The translations under genes and the position numbers were made by a program. This document shows positions 6,840 through 15,223 of a stretch of DNA of 16,733 nucleotides, one piece after another; the first letter of the stretch is position 1; each line of letters opens with the position of its first letter. The notes beneath the pieces were generated by a model. The model saw only the letters and a list, made by a program, of their open reading frames with translations, was not told the DNA's origin and did not search any database. The stretch is from Bacillota bacterium (GTDB lineage: Bacteria; Bacillota; Clostridia; Acetivibrionales; DSM-1351), in assembly GCA_023412275.1 (NCBI GenBank), contig JAEYNY010000106.1:1-16733 (forward strand), written 5' to 3'.

Positions 6840-9186
6840 CTAGACAATTTTTAATATTACTTCATTATTTTCATCCAAGTCTACCCCAACAAGAGAACCT
6901 TCTTTTATTGTACCTTTTAAGTACTCTTCTGAAAGGCGATCCTCTATATAGTTCTGTACTGTTCTTCTCAAAGGTCTGGCACCAAATTTAGGATCATAGC
7001 CTTTTTCCAATATAAATTCTAACCTTATCAGAAACATTTATTCTGATATCCTTTTCATTGGCTTCATGGTAAACTTCTTCCAACATCAGATCAATTATTT
7101 TCTTTAATTCCTCTTTTCCTAGTTCAGTAAATACAATTATCTCATCTATTCTATTGAGGAATTCCGGCCTGAAAGTTTCTTTTATAACATCTCGTACCCT
7201 GCTTTCGAGAGCAGTATAAGCACTGTTTGAAAAACCTATGCCACCGGATTTTAAATTAGTTCCTGCATTTGATGTCATGATAATAATAGTATTCTCAAAG
7301 TTTACAGTCTTACCATGACTATCTGTCAACCTTCCATCTTCAAGAATTTGAAGGAGCATATTGAATACGTCCGGATGAGCCTTCTCTATTTCATCCAAAA
7401 GTATTACCGAATATGGTCTTCTTCTGACTTTTTCAGTTAATTGGCCTGCATCATCATATCCAACATAGCCCGGAGGTGAACCTATTAACTTGGAGACAGT
7501 ATGCTTTTCCATATATTCAGACATATCAAGCCTAATCAGCGCTTCCTCACTTCCAAAGAGTTCAGTTGAAAGTGCTCGTACAAGCTCGGTTTTACCGACA
7601 CCCGTTGGACCTACAAAAATAAAGGAGGATGGTTTTTTCTTCTTTTTAAACCCTGACCTGCTTCTTCTGATTGCCTTTGCTACACCTTCAACAGCTTTTT
7701 CCTGCCCTATTACCCTTTGATGGATACGTGTTTCCAAACTTATTAGCTTTTCCGCTTCACCCTCAGTAAGCCTTTGAATAGGGATTTTTGTCCACGCTTC
7801 TATTACTGCTGCTATATCTTCCATTGTTAGTTCAACATCTTTACTGGTATCCTCTATATCTTTGATAAGCTCATTGAGCTTACACTCATAGACCTTTAAA
7901 TCTGCTGCCTTCTGATAGTCTTCTATTGAATCTGCTGAAACAGCAAATTCTTTCTCCTCCTGAACCCTTTTCAGTTCTTCCTTGTATGACTCAAGCTCAG
8001 CCAGTTTTGTATTTCTCAAGTTAGCTCTGGAGCCGGCTTCATCTATTACATCTATGGCTTTGTCAGGCAAAAGTCTGTCGGTAATGTACCTTTCAGAATA
8101 ATTTACTGCAGCCTTTACTATCTCATCACTTATTTTAACTCTGTGATATTGCTCATAGTAGTGTTTAATACCTTGTAAAATTTCTATACTTTCCTCAATG
8201 GACGGTTCATCAACAATAATAGGTTGGAATCTTCTCTCCAAAGCAGTATCTTTTTCTATGTGCTTTCTGTATTCATTCAGCGTTGTAGCTCCAATTACCT
8301 GAATTTCCCCTCTGGATAATGCAGGCTTTAAAATGTTCGCGGCATTCATTGCACCTTCAGCCTCGCCGGCACCCATTATATTATGAAGTTCATCGATTAC
8401 AAGAATTATATTTCCGAATGATTTAGCCTCTTCAATTATTCCCTTCATTCTGCTTTCAAACTGTCCTCTGAACTGTGTTCCCGCAACTACACTGGTCATA
8501 TCCAAAAGATAAACTTCAGAATTCTGTATTTTTATAGGAACTGTTTTTTCAGCAATCCTTAAAGCAAGTCCTTCTGCAATAGCAGTTTTACCTACACCGG
8601 GTTCTCCTATTAGAACAGGATTGTTTTTAGTCCTTCTGTTTAAAATCTGAATAACTCTTTCAATTTCACGTGTTCTGCCTATAATCTTGTCAATACTTCC
8701 TTCTTTTGCCTTGTCGATAAGATTCGTTCCGTACATTTCAAGATATTTTTTCTTTTTAGCTGTCTTTTTATCCTGAGCTTTCGTTTTAGTAGAATTTTTA
8801 TCCTTATCTTCCCCGTCTTTATCCTGGCCTATGGGTTGAAGGTTTTTTGTATTATTTGCTTCAATATCATTATCATTTGCCTTTGGAAATGCCTTATTCA
8901 ATATACTAAAAAAAGGATTTGCCTGATTAATGTTTTCAGGGTCAACCTGCATTGCTTCCATTATTTCAGACCCGTCCATCTCTTCAAGCATGTCTCCTAC
9001 TTGTTTGCTTATATTATCAAGCTCATATTCTGTCATACCGGTTTGTGACAGTAATTGATCTATTGGCTGTAAATTCTGTTTCTTTGCGCAGCTTACACAC
9101 AAGCCTTCCTGAATCTGCTTCCCGTCTATAATTTTTGTTACAAACACAACTGCAATATTTTTATTACAAATGGAACATTTTATCAT
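6840..9186 (-). CDS. ClpE-like AAA+ unfoldase with N-terminal zinc finger; frameshifted near the 3' end
   Basis: An ATP-dependent unfoldase expected to feed proteins to ClpP. A zinc finger (Cys4, Cys7, Cys30, Cys33) replaces the usual Clp_N repeats, then comes a Lys-rich linker. D1 has Walker A GEPGVGKT (194-201) and Walker B IDE (264-266); a short UVR-like coiled segment follows; D2 has Walker A GPTGVGKT (526-533) and VILLDEIEKAH. IGF at 650-652 sits where ClpP-binding loops sit. This layout matches B. subtilis ClpE. The first frame runs to a stop after residue 730, but homology leaves it after Val722 and resumes at 7019 in another frame with EFILEKGYDPKFGARPLRR, for about 59 residues to the stop at 6840. 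The junction reads as a 2-nt loss from an AGAG run or a 1-nt gain at 7020. The lost part holds the sensor-2 GAR motif, so the gene is inactivated or the sequence has an error. RBS AGAGGTG; no clear CtsR operator upstream. Confidence 0.88.
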
Positions 9187-9304
9187 TTAATCACCTCTTC
9201 TTTTAATTCCAGTATATTCCTTACAATATATATACTATATTATTTCCATAAATGTCCAAAAATTTATTATTTAAACTACTTTTTTATCTATATTAGTTTT
9301 TACT

Positions 9305-9333
9305 AGTATAACACAAGTACATTTCGAGGTCTA
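9305..9333 (-). promoter_or_regulatory. Candidate promoter of the ClpE-like gene
   Basis: TAGACC (9328-9333) and TATACT (9305-9310) on the minus strand are 17 nt apart. The rest of the 320-bp gap between 9187 and 9506 is AT-rich and holds the pit terminator, with nothing else I can name. No GGTCAAA-type CtsR operator was seen. Confidence 0.35.
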
Positions 9334-9395
9334 ACCGATTTACTTTTATTTTTTTGATTTTTATCTTATATAAGTAGTTCATATTCTAAAAGACG

Positions 9396-9453
9396 AATAA
9401 ACCTGAATTATAGTCCTAATATCTAATCTATACGACTCTAACTCAGGTTTATT
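9396..9453 (-). terminator. Inverted repeat, probable terminator of the phosphate transport operon
   Basis: A perfect 11-bp repeat AATAAACCTGA (9396-9406) and TCAGGTTTATT (9443-9453) encloses a 36-nt loop in which AGTC and GACT can add an inner stem. It lies 53 bp past the pit stop codon, and the minus-strand tail is TCGTCTTTTAG. The stem is AU-rich and the U-run weak, so termination efficiency is uncertain. Confidence 0.55.
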
Positions 9454-9506
9454 AATGTATTATTTTAACCAATCCTATTCAGATATAAGTACGTCTTTAA
9501 TGATTA

Positions 9507-10505
9507 TTAAGCGAAAAATTTAAATATAGTTGTTATAAATGCTCCAATTATTGCTGATACAGGAATCGTAAATATCCAAGCATATACTATATTTCTTGCC
9601 AGTGCCCACTTTACAGCGGATAACCTTTTTGAAGCTCCAACACCCATTATTGATGTTGATATAACATGTGTTGTACTTACAGGTGCACCGAAATGTGTCA
9701 TTGTTTCAATAACGATTGCTGCGCCTGTTTCTGCTGCAAAACCTCCAATTGGCTGAAGCCTGATCATATTAACACCAATTGTTTTAATAATTTTCCATCC
9801 GCCTATTGATGTACCAAGTGCCATTGAAACAGCACATGCAATCATAACCCAAGGCTGAACTCCTGTATGTCCATTATTTAAATTTGCACCTATTAATGCC
9901 AGTGTTATTATTCCCATAGACTTTTGAGCATCATTATTTCCGTGAGAATATGCCATAAATGCTGCTGAAAGTATTTGTAATTTAGAAAACCATTTATTTA
10001 CGAACCTTTGAGAGAAAGGACGAAGTATTTTGTATAAAAATGACATAAACACAAAACCAATTGCAAAACCTATTATTGGAGAAGTAACTAAAGGTATAAC
10101 AACCTTGTCCAGTACGCCTTTCCATTTTACTATGCTTAACCCACCTGAGTAAGCTATTGATGAACCAACAAGAGCACCTATCAATGCATGTGATGAACTA
10201 CTTGGTATACCAAAATACCATGTAATCAAATCCCATATAATTGAAGCTATTAAGGTAGCGATAATTACATATTGTACCTTGATCATGTCGCTATCAACCA
10301 GACCGTTTGTAATAGTATGAGCTACCTTACTACTCGTTAATGCACCTACAAAATTAAGTACTGCAGACATTAAAATGGCCTTACGCGGGGACAAAACTCT
10401 TGTTGAAACTGCAGTAGCGATAGAATTCGCGGTATCGTGGAATCCGTTTATAAAATCAAATCCTAGTGCCAGTACAACAACTAATACTAAAGAAACACTA
10501 AGCAT
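9507..10505 (-). CDS. pit: PiT-family low-affinity inorganic phosphate transporter
   Basis: A 332-residue integral membrane protein, in the size range of short bacterial PiT carriers. It carries the family signature twice: DFINGFHDTANSIATA near the N-terminus (about 17-32) and AYSHGNNDAQKSMG in the second half, each preceding membrane helices, as expected of the internally duplicated PiT fold. The family moves metal-phosphate complexes or phosphate with a cation down the proton or sodium gradient. Its start overlaps the end of the DUF47 gene by 8 nt, a coupled arrangement widely seen for PiT carriers and their PhoU-like partners. A short PiT of this kind could also carry sulfate, but the DUF47 partner favours phosphate. 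Confidence 0.9.
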   Translation of the reverse strand: MLSVSLVLVVVLALGFDFINGFHDTANSIATAVSTRVLSPRKAILMSAVLNFVGALTSSKVAHTITNGLVDSDMIKVQYVIIATLIASIIWDLITWYFGIPSSSSHALIGALVGSSIAYSGGLSIVKWKGVLDKVVIPLVTSPIIGFAIGFVFMSFLYKILRPFSQRFVNKWFSKLQILSAAFMAYSHGNNDAQKSMGIITLALIGANLNNGHTGVQPWVMIACAVSMALGTSIGGWKIIKTIGVNMIRLQPIGGFAAETGAAIVIETMTHFGAPVSTTHVISTSIMGVGASKRLSAVKWALARNIVYAWIFTIPVSAIIGAFITTIFKFFA

Positions 10506-11121
10506 TTTTCATAACAACCCCTTCTACTATATTCGCAACGTCCTCACAAGCATCTATGGTATTTTCAAGAAGTTCAAATATTTCTTTCCACTTTATAACT
10601 TCAACTGCGTCATGCTCAGTTATAAACAGATTTGCCATTGCATCTCTGAAAATAGTATCAGCTTCATCCTCAACATTGTTTACTTCAATTATTTTATTCT
10701 GGAGCTGTTTGCTCTTCTTCATATTTTTCATTTCAACCATTACATTTTTCAATTCACTTGTGGCTCTGACAATCAACTTTGTCATTGTAACAGCTTCGGG
10801 TTTTACTGACTTAACATTATACATGCTAAATCTGTGTGCAGCAGTTTCAATATCATCTGTAATGTTATCCAGTTCTTTTGCTATTGTGAAAATATCTTCA
10901 CGGTCAATCGGGGTAATAAAAGATTGGTTAAGCTCATTTAGAATCTTATGGACATTGCTATCACATGCATGCTCAGTTCCTTCTATATTTGAGATCTTTT
11001 CATTAACATTAACATAGTTTGTAGTTAAATCTTCAAGAAGTGATGCTGCTTTGCAAATAATCTCACATGTCTCAATAAAATAGTCAAAAAATTTCTCTTC
11101 CTTAGGTGTAATTCTAAACAT
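10498..11121 (-). CDS. DUF47 / PhoU-like phosphate transport regulator
   Basis: A 207-residue, largely helical, soluble protein of the DUF47 (PhoU_div) family. It begins MFRITPKEEKFFDYF and has two PhoU-like acidic clusters, IAKELDNITDDIE and EVNNVEDEADTIFRDAM, the usual metal-binding positions of PhoU folds. It has no signal peptide or membrane helix. The gene immediately precedes and overlaps pit, and members of this family are thought to control the partner transporter, so it should work at the inner face of the membrane. The ribosome binding site is a modest GAAGG some distance from the ATG. A well-spaced promoter and a TTWACA repeat array lie upstream. Confidence 0.88.
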   Translation of the reverse strand: MFRITPKEEKFFDYFIETCEIICKAASLLEDLTTNYVNVNEKISNIEGTEHACDSNVHKILNELNQSFITPIDREDIFTIAKELDNITDDIETAAHRFSMYNVKSVKPEAVTMTKLIVRATSELKNVMVEMKNMKKSKQLQNKIIEVNNVEDEADTIFRDAMANLFITEHDAVEVIKWKEIFELLENTIDACEDVANIVEGVVMKNA

Positions 11122-11167
11122 TTATAAGTTACCTTCTTTCGACAAAATATAACATTTTTACTATTTA

Positions 11168-11196
11168 ATTATATAGCAATGTAAATTTTTTTACAA
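11168..11196 (-). promoter_or_regulatory. Promoter of the DUF47-pit operon
   Basis: On the minus strand TTGTAA (11191-11196) and a perfect TATAAT (11168-11173) are separated by exactly 17 nt, placing transcription start about 40 nt before the DUF47 start codon. Confidence 0.6.
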
Positions 11197-11218
11197 CAAA
11201 GTTAACACAGAATTAACA
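11190..11218 (+). promoter_or_regulatory. PhoP-box-like TTWACA repeats
   Basis: TTTACA (11190-11195), TTAACA (11202-11207) and TTAACA (11213-11218) are repeated at 12- and 11-bp intervals, about one helical turn each. The first overlaps the -35 of the DUF47-pit promoter and the others lie just upstream. Bacillus PhoP binds direct repeats of TT(A/T/C)ACA at this spacing. Here the repeats read on the strand opposite to transcription. Confidence 0.45.
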
Positions 11219-11320
11219 AACCTTCTTAGTATTTACTACAGTTCTATAGATAATGTAATTTTTTATTTTACATATTTTATTATATTATTTTTGATAAACA
11301 AGCTTGTACTTTTAGGCAAT

Positions 11321-11373
11321 AAAAAAAATATTTCCATAGATAAGTACGGCAAAATACTTATCTTCTGGAAATA
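11321..11373 (-). terminator. Intrinsic terminator of uvrA
   Basis: A near-perfect stem joins 11329-11346 to 11355-11373 (one unpaired position in the TTCCATAGATAAG / CTTATCTTCTGGAA region) with an 8-nt loop. It is followed on the minus strand by a U8 run (11321-11328). It begins 17 nt past the uvrA stop codon. Confidence 0.88.
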
Positions 11374-11389
11374 CTTATTAAAACTGAAA

Positions 11390-14221
11390 TTACTTACTTT
11401 CTAAAATTTTACTAAGATATTGCCCTGTATATGATTCTTTTACTTTTGCAACTTCTTCAGGAGTACCCTTTGCAATAATAGTACCTCCTTTGTTGCCACC
11501 TTCAGGGCCAAGATCAATTATATAGTCAGAAGTTTTTATAACGTCAAGGTTGTGTTCAATAACTACTATTGAATTACCTGTATCTACTAGCCTATGAAGA
11601 ATATCTATTAATCTGTGAACATCAGCTACATGAAGTCCGGTTGTAGGCTCATCCAATATATACAGCGTATTTCCAGTGCTTCTTTTGGATAACTCGGTAG
11701 CAAGCTTTACTCTCTGAGCTTCACCTCCCGACAAAGTCGTAGAAGGCTGACCAACCTTCACATATCCCAATCCAACATCATACAATGTTTGCAATTTTCT
11801 CTGTATTTTGGGGATATTCTTGAAGAATTCCAGAGCATCTTCTATAGTCAAGTTAAGCACATCTGAAATACTTTTACCTTTGTACTTAACCTCCAGGGTC
11901 TCCCTGTTATACCTCTTTCCCTTACAAACTTCACAAGGAACATATACGTCAGGAAGAAAATGCATTTCAATTTTTATTATTCCGTCTCCACTGCAGGCTT
12001 CACACCTACCGCCTTTTATATTAAAGCTAAATCGTCCGTTTTTATATCCCCTCATCTTCGCTTCATTGGTTGAAGCATAAACATCCCTTATAAGATCAAA
12101 TACTCCTGTATATGTTGCCGGGTTCGATCTTGGAGTTCTTCCGATTGGTGATTGGTCAATATTTATAACCTTATCAATATTGTTTAAACCTTTTATTTTT
12201 TCATGATTGCCCGGTTTGGCTTTTGCTCTGTATAACTGGCTAGCAAGGCTGTTATACAGTATTTCGTTAATCAACGTACTTTTTCCGGACCCCGAAACAC
12301 CTGTAACCGAAGTCAATACCCCAAGTGGAATCTTGGCATTGATGTTTTTTAAGTTATTCTGCTTTGCTCCAACAATTTCAATCCATTTTCCATTTGGTTT
12401 TCTTCTGGATTGGGGAACTTCTATCTTCTTTCGTCCGCTAAGATACTGTCCTGTTAGGGAATCCTCACATTTTAGTATTTCATCCAATGTTCCCTCGGCA
12501 ACTACATGTCCGCCGTGGATTCCTGCTCCTGGGCCCATATCTATGATATGATCCGCTGCATGCATGGTATCTTCGTCATGTTCTACAACAATTAGCGTAT
12601 TTCCAAGGTTTCTGAGTCTGTTTAAGGTTTTAAGCAACTTTTCATTATCTCTTTGATGTAGTCCGATACTGGGCTCATCCAGAATATAAAGTACTCCCAT
12701 CAGGCCAGAACCGATTTGAGTAGCCAGTCTTATTCTCTGTGCCTCTCCTCCGGATAAAGTTCCGGCAGCTCTTGAGAGGGTAAGATAGTCCAGACCAACG
12801 TCAACAAGGAAGCCTATTCTGGCAGCAATCTCTTTCAAGATCTGGTTTGCTATCATCTTATCTCTTTCACTTAGCTCAATGTTGTCAAAAAATTCTTTCG
12901 TATCAGCCACAGACATAGAAGATACTTCGTGAATATTTTTACCTCCCACTGTAACCGCAAGACTTTCGGGTTTTAATCTTGCGCCTTTACAATCCGGACA
13001 CGGGTTATTGCTCATGTACTGTTCATAATACTGCTTCATGCTTTCTGACTGAGTTTCATGGTAACGTCGTTCAATGGAATTGATAATTCCTTCGAATGCC
13101 GCCATATAAGATCCCTTACCATATTCTCTTTCGTAATCTACTTTTATTTTTTCGCCTTTTGTCCCGTAAAGTACTATATCCACTACTTCTCCGGGAAGTT
13201 TATTAAATGGCGTATCCAAATCAAATTTATAATGCTTTGCCAGAGCGTTGAATATCATCCTGGTATATGCATCCTCACTTTCAATATTCCAACCTGTAAC
13301 ATTAATTGCACCATTTGTAAGTGAAAGGGATCTATCAGGTATAACAAGCTCAGGGTCTACCTTTAGAAGATTCCCTAATCCTGTACATGTCTGGCATGCT
13401 CCAAATGGATTGTTAAATGAAAACATCCTTGGTACAAGTTCTTCTATACTGATTCCGCAATCACTGCATGCAAAGTTCTGACTGTACAGTATTTCTTCCT
13501 TACCGATAACATCCACAATAACTGTACCACCGCTTAAGCGAAGCACTGTTTCCAATGAATCAACAAGTCTTTTCTGTATATCTCCACGGATTACAAGTCT
13601 GTCAACAACTATCTCAATATTATGCTTTTTGTTTTTATCTAATTTAATCTCGTCATTTATATCTACTATTTGCCCGTCTACACGCAGCCTCACAAAACCA
13701 TCTTTTTTAGCATCCTCTATAAGCTTATGGTATTCCCCTTTTCTTCCTCTTACCACAGGAGCAAGCAACTGTATTCTGGTTCCTTCTTCAAAAGATATTA
13801 TCTGATCTACCATCTGGTCAACAGTTTGCTGTGCAATCTCTTTGCCACACTTAGGGCAATGGGGAATTCCTATCCTTGAGTACAACAGTCTGAGGTAATC
13901 ATGTATTTCGGTTACAGTTCCTACTGTAGATCTGGGGTTTCTGCTGGTTGTCTTCTGATCGATTGATATTGCCGGAGACAAACCGTCAATATAGTCTACG
14001 TCCGGCTTGTCCATCTGACCAAGAAACTGCCTTGCGTAGGATGACAGTGATTCAACATACCGTCTCTGACCCTCAGCATAAATCGTATCAAAAGCAAGAG
14101 AAGACTTACCCGAACCGCTCAATCCCGTTATAACAACAAATTTATCTCTTGGTATCTCAACATCTACATTTTTTAAATTATGCTCACGTGCACCTTTTAT
14201 AAAAATATTATCCCTTATCAT
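11390..14221 (-). CDS. uvrA: Excinuclease ABC subunit A (UvrA)
   Basis: A 943-residue protein, the normal UvrA length. It is the damage-recognition ATPase of nucleotide excision repair; it acts as a dimer and loads UvrB onto DNA lesions. ATP site I has GLSGSGKS (33-40) and ATP site II GVSGSGKS (641-648). The two ABC signatures LSGGEAQRIRLA and LSGGEAQRVKLA are each followed by Walker B LYILDEP. Zinc-binding cysteine pairs are visible as CSDC...CQTC and CEAC...CEVC, and CPKC lies in the early part. It stands alone, without uvrB directly upstream; upstream is divergently transcribed thiT. Regulation by LexA is indicated by an SOS box over its -35. The ATG at 14221 has a modest AAAGGTG ribosome binding site. 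The reading frame is intact. Confidence 0.98.
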   Translation of the reverse strand: MIRDNIFIKGAREHNLKNVDVEIPRDKFVVITGLSGSGKSSLAFDTIYAEGQRRYVESLSSYARQFLGQMDKPDVDYIDGLSPAISIDQKTTSRNPRSTVGTVTEIHDYLRLLYSRIGIPHCPKCGKEIAQQTVDQMVDQIISFEEGTRIQLLAPVVRGRKGEYHKLIEDAKKDGFVRLRVDGQIVDINDEIKLDKNKKHNIEIVVDRLVIRGDIQKRLVDSLETVLRLSGGTVIVDVIGKEEILYSQNFACSDCGISIEELVPRMFSFNNPFGACQTCTGLGNLLKVDPELVIPDRSLSLTNGAINVTGWNIESEDAYTRMIFNALAKHYKFDLDTPFNKLPGEVVDIVLYGTKGEKIKVDYEREYGKGSYMAAFEGIINSIERRYHETQSESMKQYYEQYMSNNPCPDCKGARLKPESLAVTVGGKNIHEVSSMSVADTKEFFDNIELSERDKMIANQILKEIAARIGFLVDVGLDYLTLSRAAGTLSGGEAQRIRLATQIGSGLMGVLYILDEPSIGLHQRDNEKLLKTLNRLRNLGNTLIVVEHDEDTMHAADHIIDMGPGAGIHGGHVVAEGTLDEILKCEDSLTGQYLSGRKKIEVPQSRRKPNGKWIEIVGAKQNNLKNINAKIPLGVLTSVTGVSGSGKSTLINEILYNSLASQLYRAKAKPGNHEKIKGLNNIDKVINIDQSPIGRTPRSNPATYTGVFDLIRDVYASTNEAKMRGYKNGRFSFNIKGGRCEACSGDGIIKIEMHFLPDVYVPCEVCKGKRYNRETLEVKYKGKSISDVLNLTIEDALEFFKNIPKIQRKLQTLYDVGLGYVKVGQPSTTLSGGEAQRVKLATELSKRSTGNTLYILDEPTTGLHVADVHRLIDILHRLVDTGNSIVVIEHNLDVIKTSDYIIDLGPEGGNKGGTIIAKGTPEEVAKVKESYTGQYLSKILESK

Positions 14222-14298
14222 TTAAAACACCTTTTTCATAAATGTTATATTTTAACTGTTTCGTTAATTATATCCTGAACGCTTTTACCGCTTTTATT

Positions 14299-14327
14299 AT
14301 TATATCAAATCATAAGACAAATGCAAA
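14299..14327 (-). promoter_or_regulatory. Promoter of uvrA
   Basis: On the minus strand TTTGCA (14322-14327) and a perfect TATAAT (14299-14304) are separated by 17 nt, giving a leader of about 70 nt. The -35 is covered by the SOS box. Confidence 0.6.
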
Positions 14328-14337
14328 CATTTGTTCG
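14324..14337 (-). promoter_or_regulatory. LexA (SOS) box upstream of uvrA
   Basis: The minus strand reads CGAACAAATGTTTG, which fits the Gram-positive LexA/DinR consensus CGAACRNRYGTTYG at every position. It overlaps the -35 hexamer of the uvrA promoter, so bound LexA would block RNA polymerase. This matches the known SOS control of uvr genes in Bacillus. Confidence 0.82.
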
Positions 14338-14383
14338 ATGTTTGCCAATATTTTATAAAAACCTTACTGGGTAAATTAAAAGG

Positions 14384-14412
14384 TTGATAGTTGTTTCACT
14401 ATCTGCTATAAT
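14384..14412 (+). promoter_or_regulatory. Promoter of the thiT riboswitch transcript
   Basis: TTGATA (14384-14389) and TATAAT (14407-14412) are separated by 17 nt, with an extended -10 TGC just before the -10. Transcription would start near 14419, shortly before the aptamer. Confidence 0.75.
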
Positions 14413-14436
14413 CACTGTGGTTAAAAAATTGAATAT

Positions 14437-14528
14437 TAAAGGGGAGCTGGAAAATAATCCGGCTGAGATAAGTATGTTTTACTTAAAACCCATGTACCTG
14501 ATCTGGGTAATGCCAGCGTAGGAAATTT
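14437..14528 (+). ncRNA. TPP riboswitch (THI element) aptamer
   Basis: The conserved blocks of the thiamine pyrophosphate aptamer appear in order: GGGGAGC (14441-14447), GCTGAGA (14462-14468), ACCTGATCTGG (14496-14506), GTAATGCCAGCG (14507-14518) and TAGGAAA. It sits between a strong promoter and a terminator just ahead of thiT. Binding of TPP should favour termination and so shut off thiamine uptake when thiamine is plentiful. Boundaries are approximate. Confidence 0.95.
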
Positions 14529-14533
14529 TATTT

Positions 14534-14578
14534 TGTCATACTCTGCGCATTCTATCAGGTATGGCATTTTTTATTTTT
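14534..14578 (+). terminator. Riboswitch expression platform (intrinsic terminator)
   Basis: TGTCATAC (14534-14541) pairs with GTATGGCA (14559-14566), eight pairs including one G-U, followed by TTTTTTATTTTT (14567-14578). It begins directly after the TPP aptamer. The 3' arm can pair instead with the aptamer's AATGCCA (14509-14515), giving an antiterminator. Confidence 0.85.
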
Positions 14579-14605
14579 CGTTGGGGAAAGGAATGGGATA
14601 CTATT

Positions 14606-15139
14606 ATGGAAAAAATGTCTACCAGGATATTGGTGGAGGCAGGAGTTTTAATTGCTCTAGCACAAATTCTAAGTTTTATAAAATATGAAATGCCCTACGG
14701 AGGCTCTATAACGTTGGGTAGTATGGTGCCGATAATTATTTTTGCAATTCGTTGGGGTACAAAGCGCGGTATTCTTGTGGGACTTGTTTACGGTTTTCTA
14801 CAGTTTGCACTTGGAACACATTTTTCTTATCATCCCCTGGGTATATTTCTTGACTATATTTTTGCTTTCGGCTGCCTTGGCCTTGCCGGAATATTTAAAA
14901 AGAATTTATTTGCTATAATTTCAAGTACTGCTTTGGCAATGCTGGGCAGATTTGCGTTTCACTTTCTTTCCGGGATTATTCTATGGTATACATATGCTCC
15001 CGAGGGAATGAACATTTACCTTTATTCTCTTATTTATAACGGTCAGTACATGTTGCCGGAGTTTATAATATCATCCGTTATTTTGTGTGCTCTTTATAAA
15101 CCGTTAGGAAAATATATTAACAGGCAGAGTCTTATTTAA
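14606..15139 (+). CDS. thiT: Thiamine-specific S component of an ECF transporter (ThiT)
   Basis: A 177-residue membrane protein with about six hydrophobic helices, the size of known ThiT proteins. It binds extracellular thiamine and is energised by the shared ECF module (EcfA, EcfA', EcfT), encoded elsewhere. The family blocks MPYGGSITLGSM and YNGQYMLPE are clear. His119, Trp127, Tyr140 and Asn145 have the same spacing as residues I recall lining the thiamine site of Lactococcus ThiT (His125, Trp133, Tyr146, Asn151). I start at 14606 because an upstream in-frame ATG at 14561 lies within the terminator hairpin. AAAGGA precedes the chosen ATG by 13 nt, slightly far; the ATG at 14615 is a less likely alternative. 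The TPP riboswitch upstream supports the assignment. Confidence 0.93.
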   Translation: MEKMSTRILVEAGVLIALAQILSFIKYEMPYGGSITLGSMVPIIIFAIRWGTKRGILVGLVYGFLQFALGTHFSYHPLGIFLDYIFAFGCLGLAGIFKKNLFAIISSTALAMLGRFAFHFLSGIILWYTYAPEGMNIYLYSLIYNGQYMLPEFIISSVILCALYKPLGKYINRQSLI

Positions 15140-15165
15140 CATGCTTGTATAAATGTTAATACGCC

Positions 15166-15202
15166 AAAAAAGATGATTCTTTATATTGAATCATCTTTTT
15201 TT
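15166..15202. terminator. Bidirectional terminator between thiT and the spoIVA 3' end
   Basis: A perfect 14-bp stem (15166-15179 with 15188-15201) has core GATGATTC / GAATCATC flanked by A6 on one side and T7 on the other, with an 8-nt loop. It serves thiT on the plus strand and spoIVA on the minus strand, which converge here. Confidence 0.9.
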
Positions 15203-15223
15203 GTTATTTATGTTTAATGTGAG

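Noticed and set aside
6840..7037. Separate 65-codon gene after the Clp ATPase
   Set aside because: Its sequence from 7019 on is the missing C-terminus of the Clp protein (GARPLRR sensor-2 region); it is a frameshifted tail, not a gene.
9187..9400. CtsR operator upstream of the ClpE-like gene
   Set aside because: No GGTCAAA-type tandem heptads were found on either strand.
14561..14605. Longer ThiT starting at the ATG at 14561
   Set aside because: This ATG is in the 3' arm of the riboswitch terminator, has no ribosome binding site, and adds residues not seen in ThiT proteins. The ATG at 14606 is preferred.
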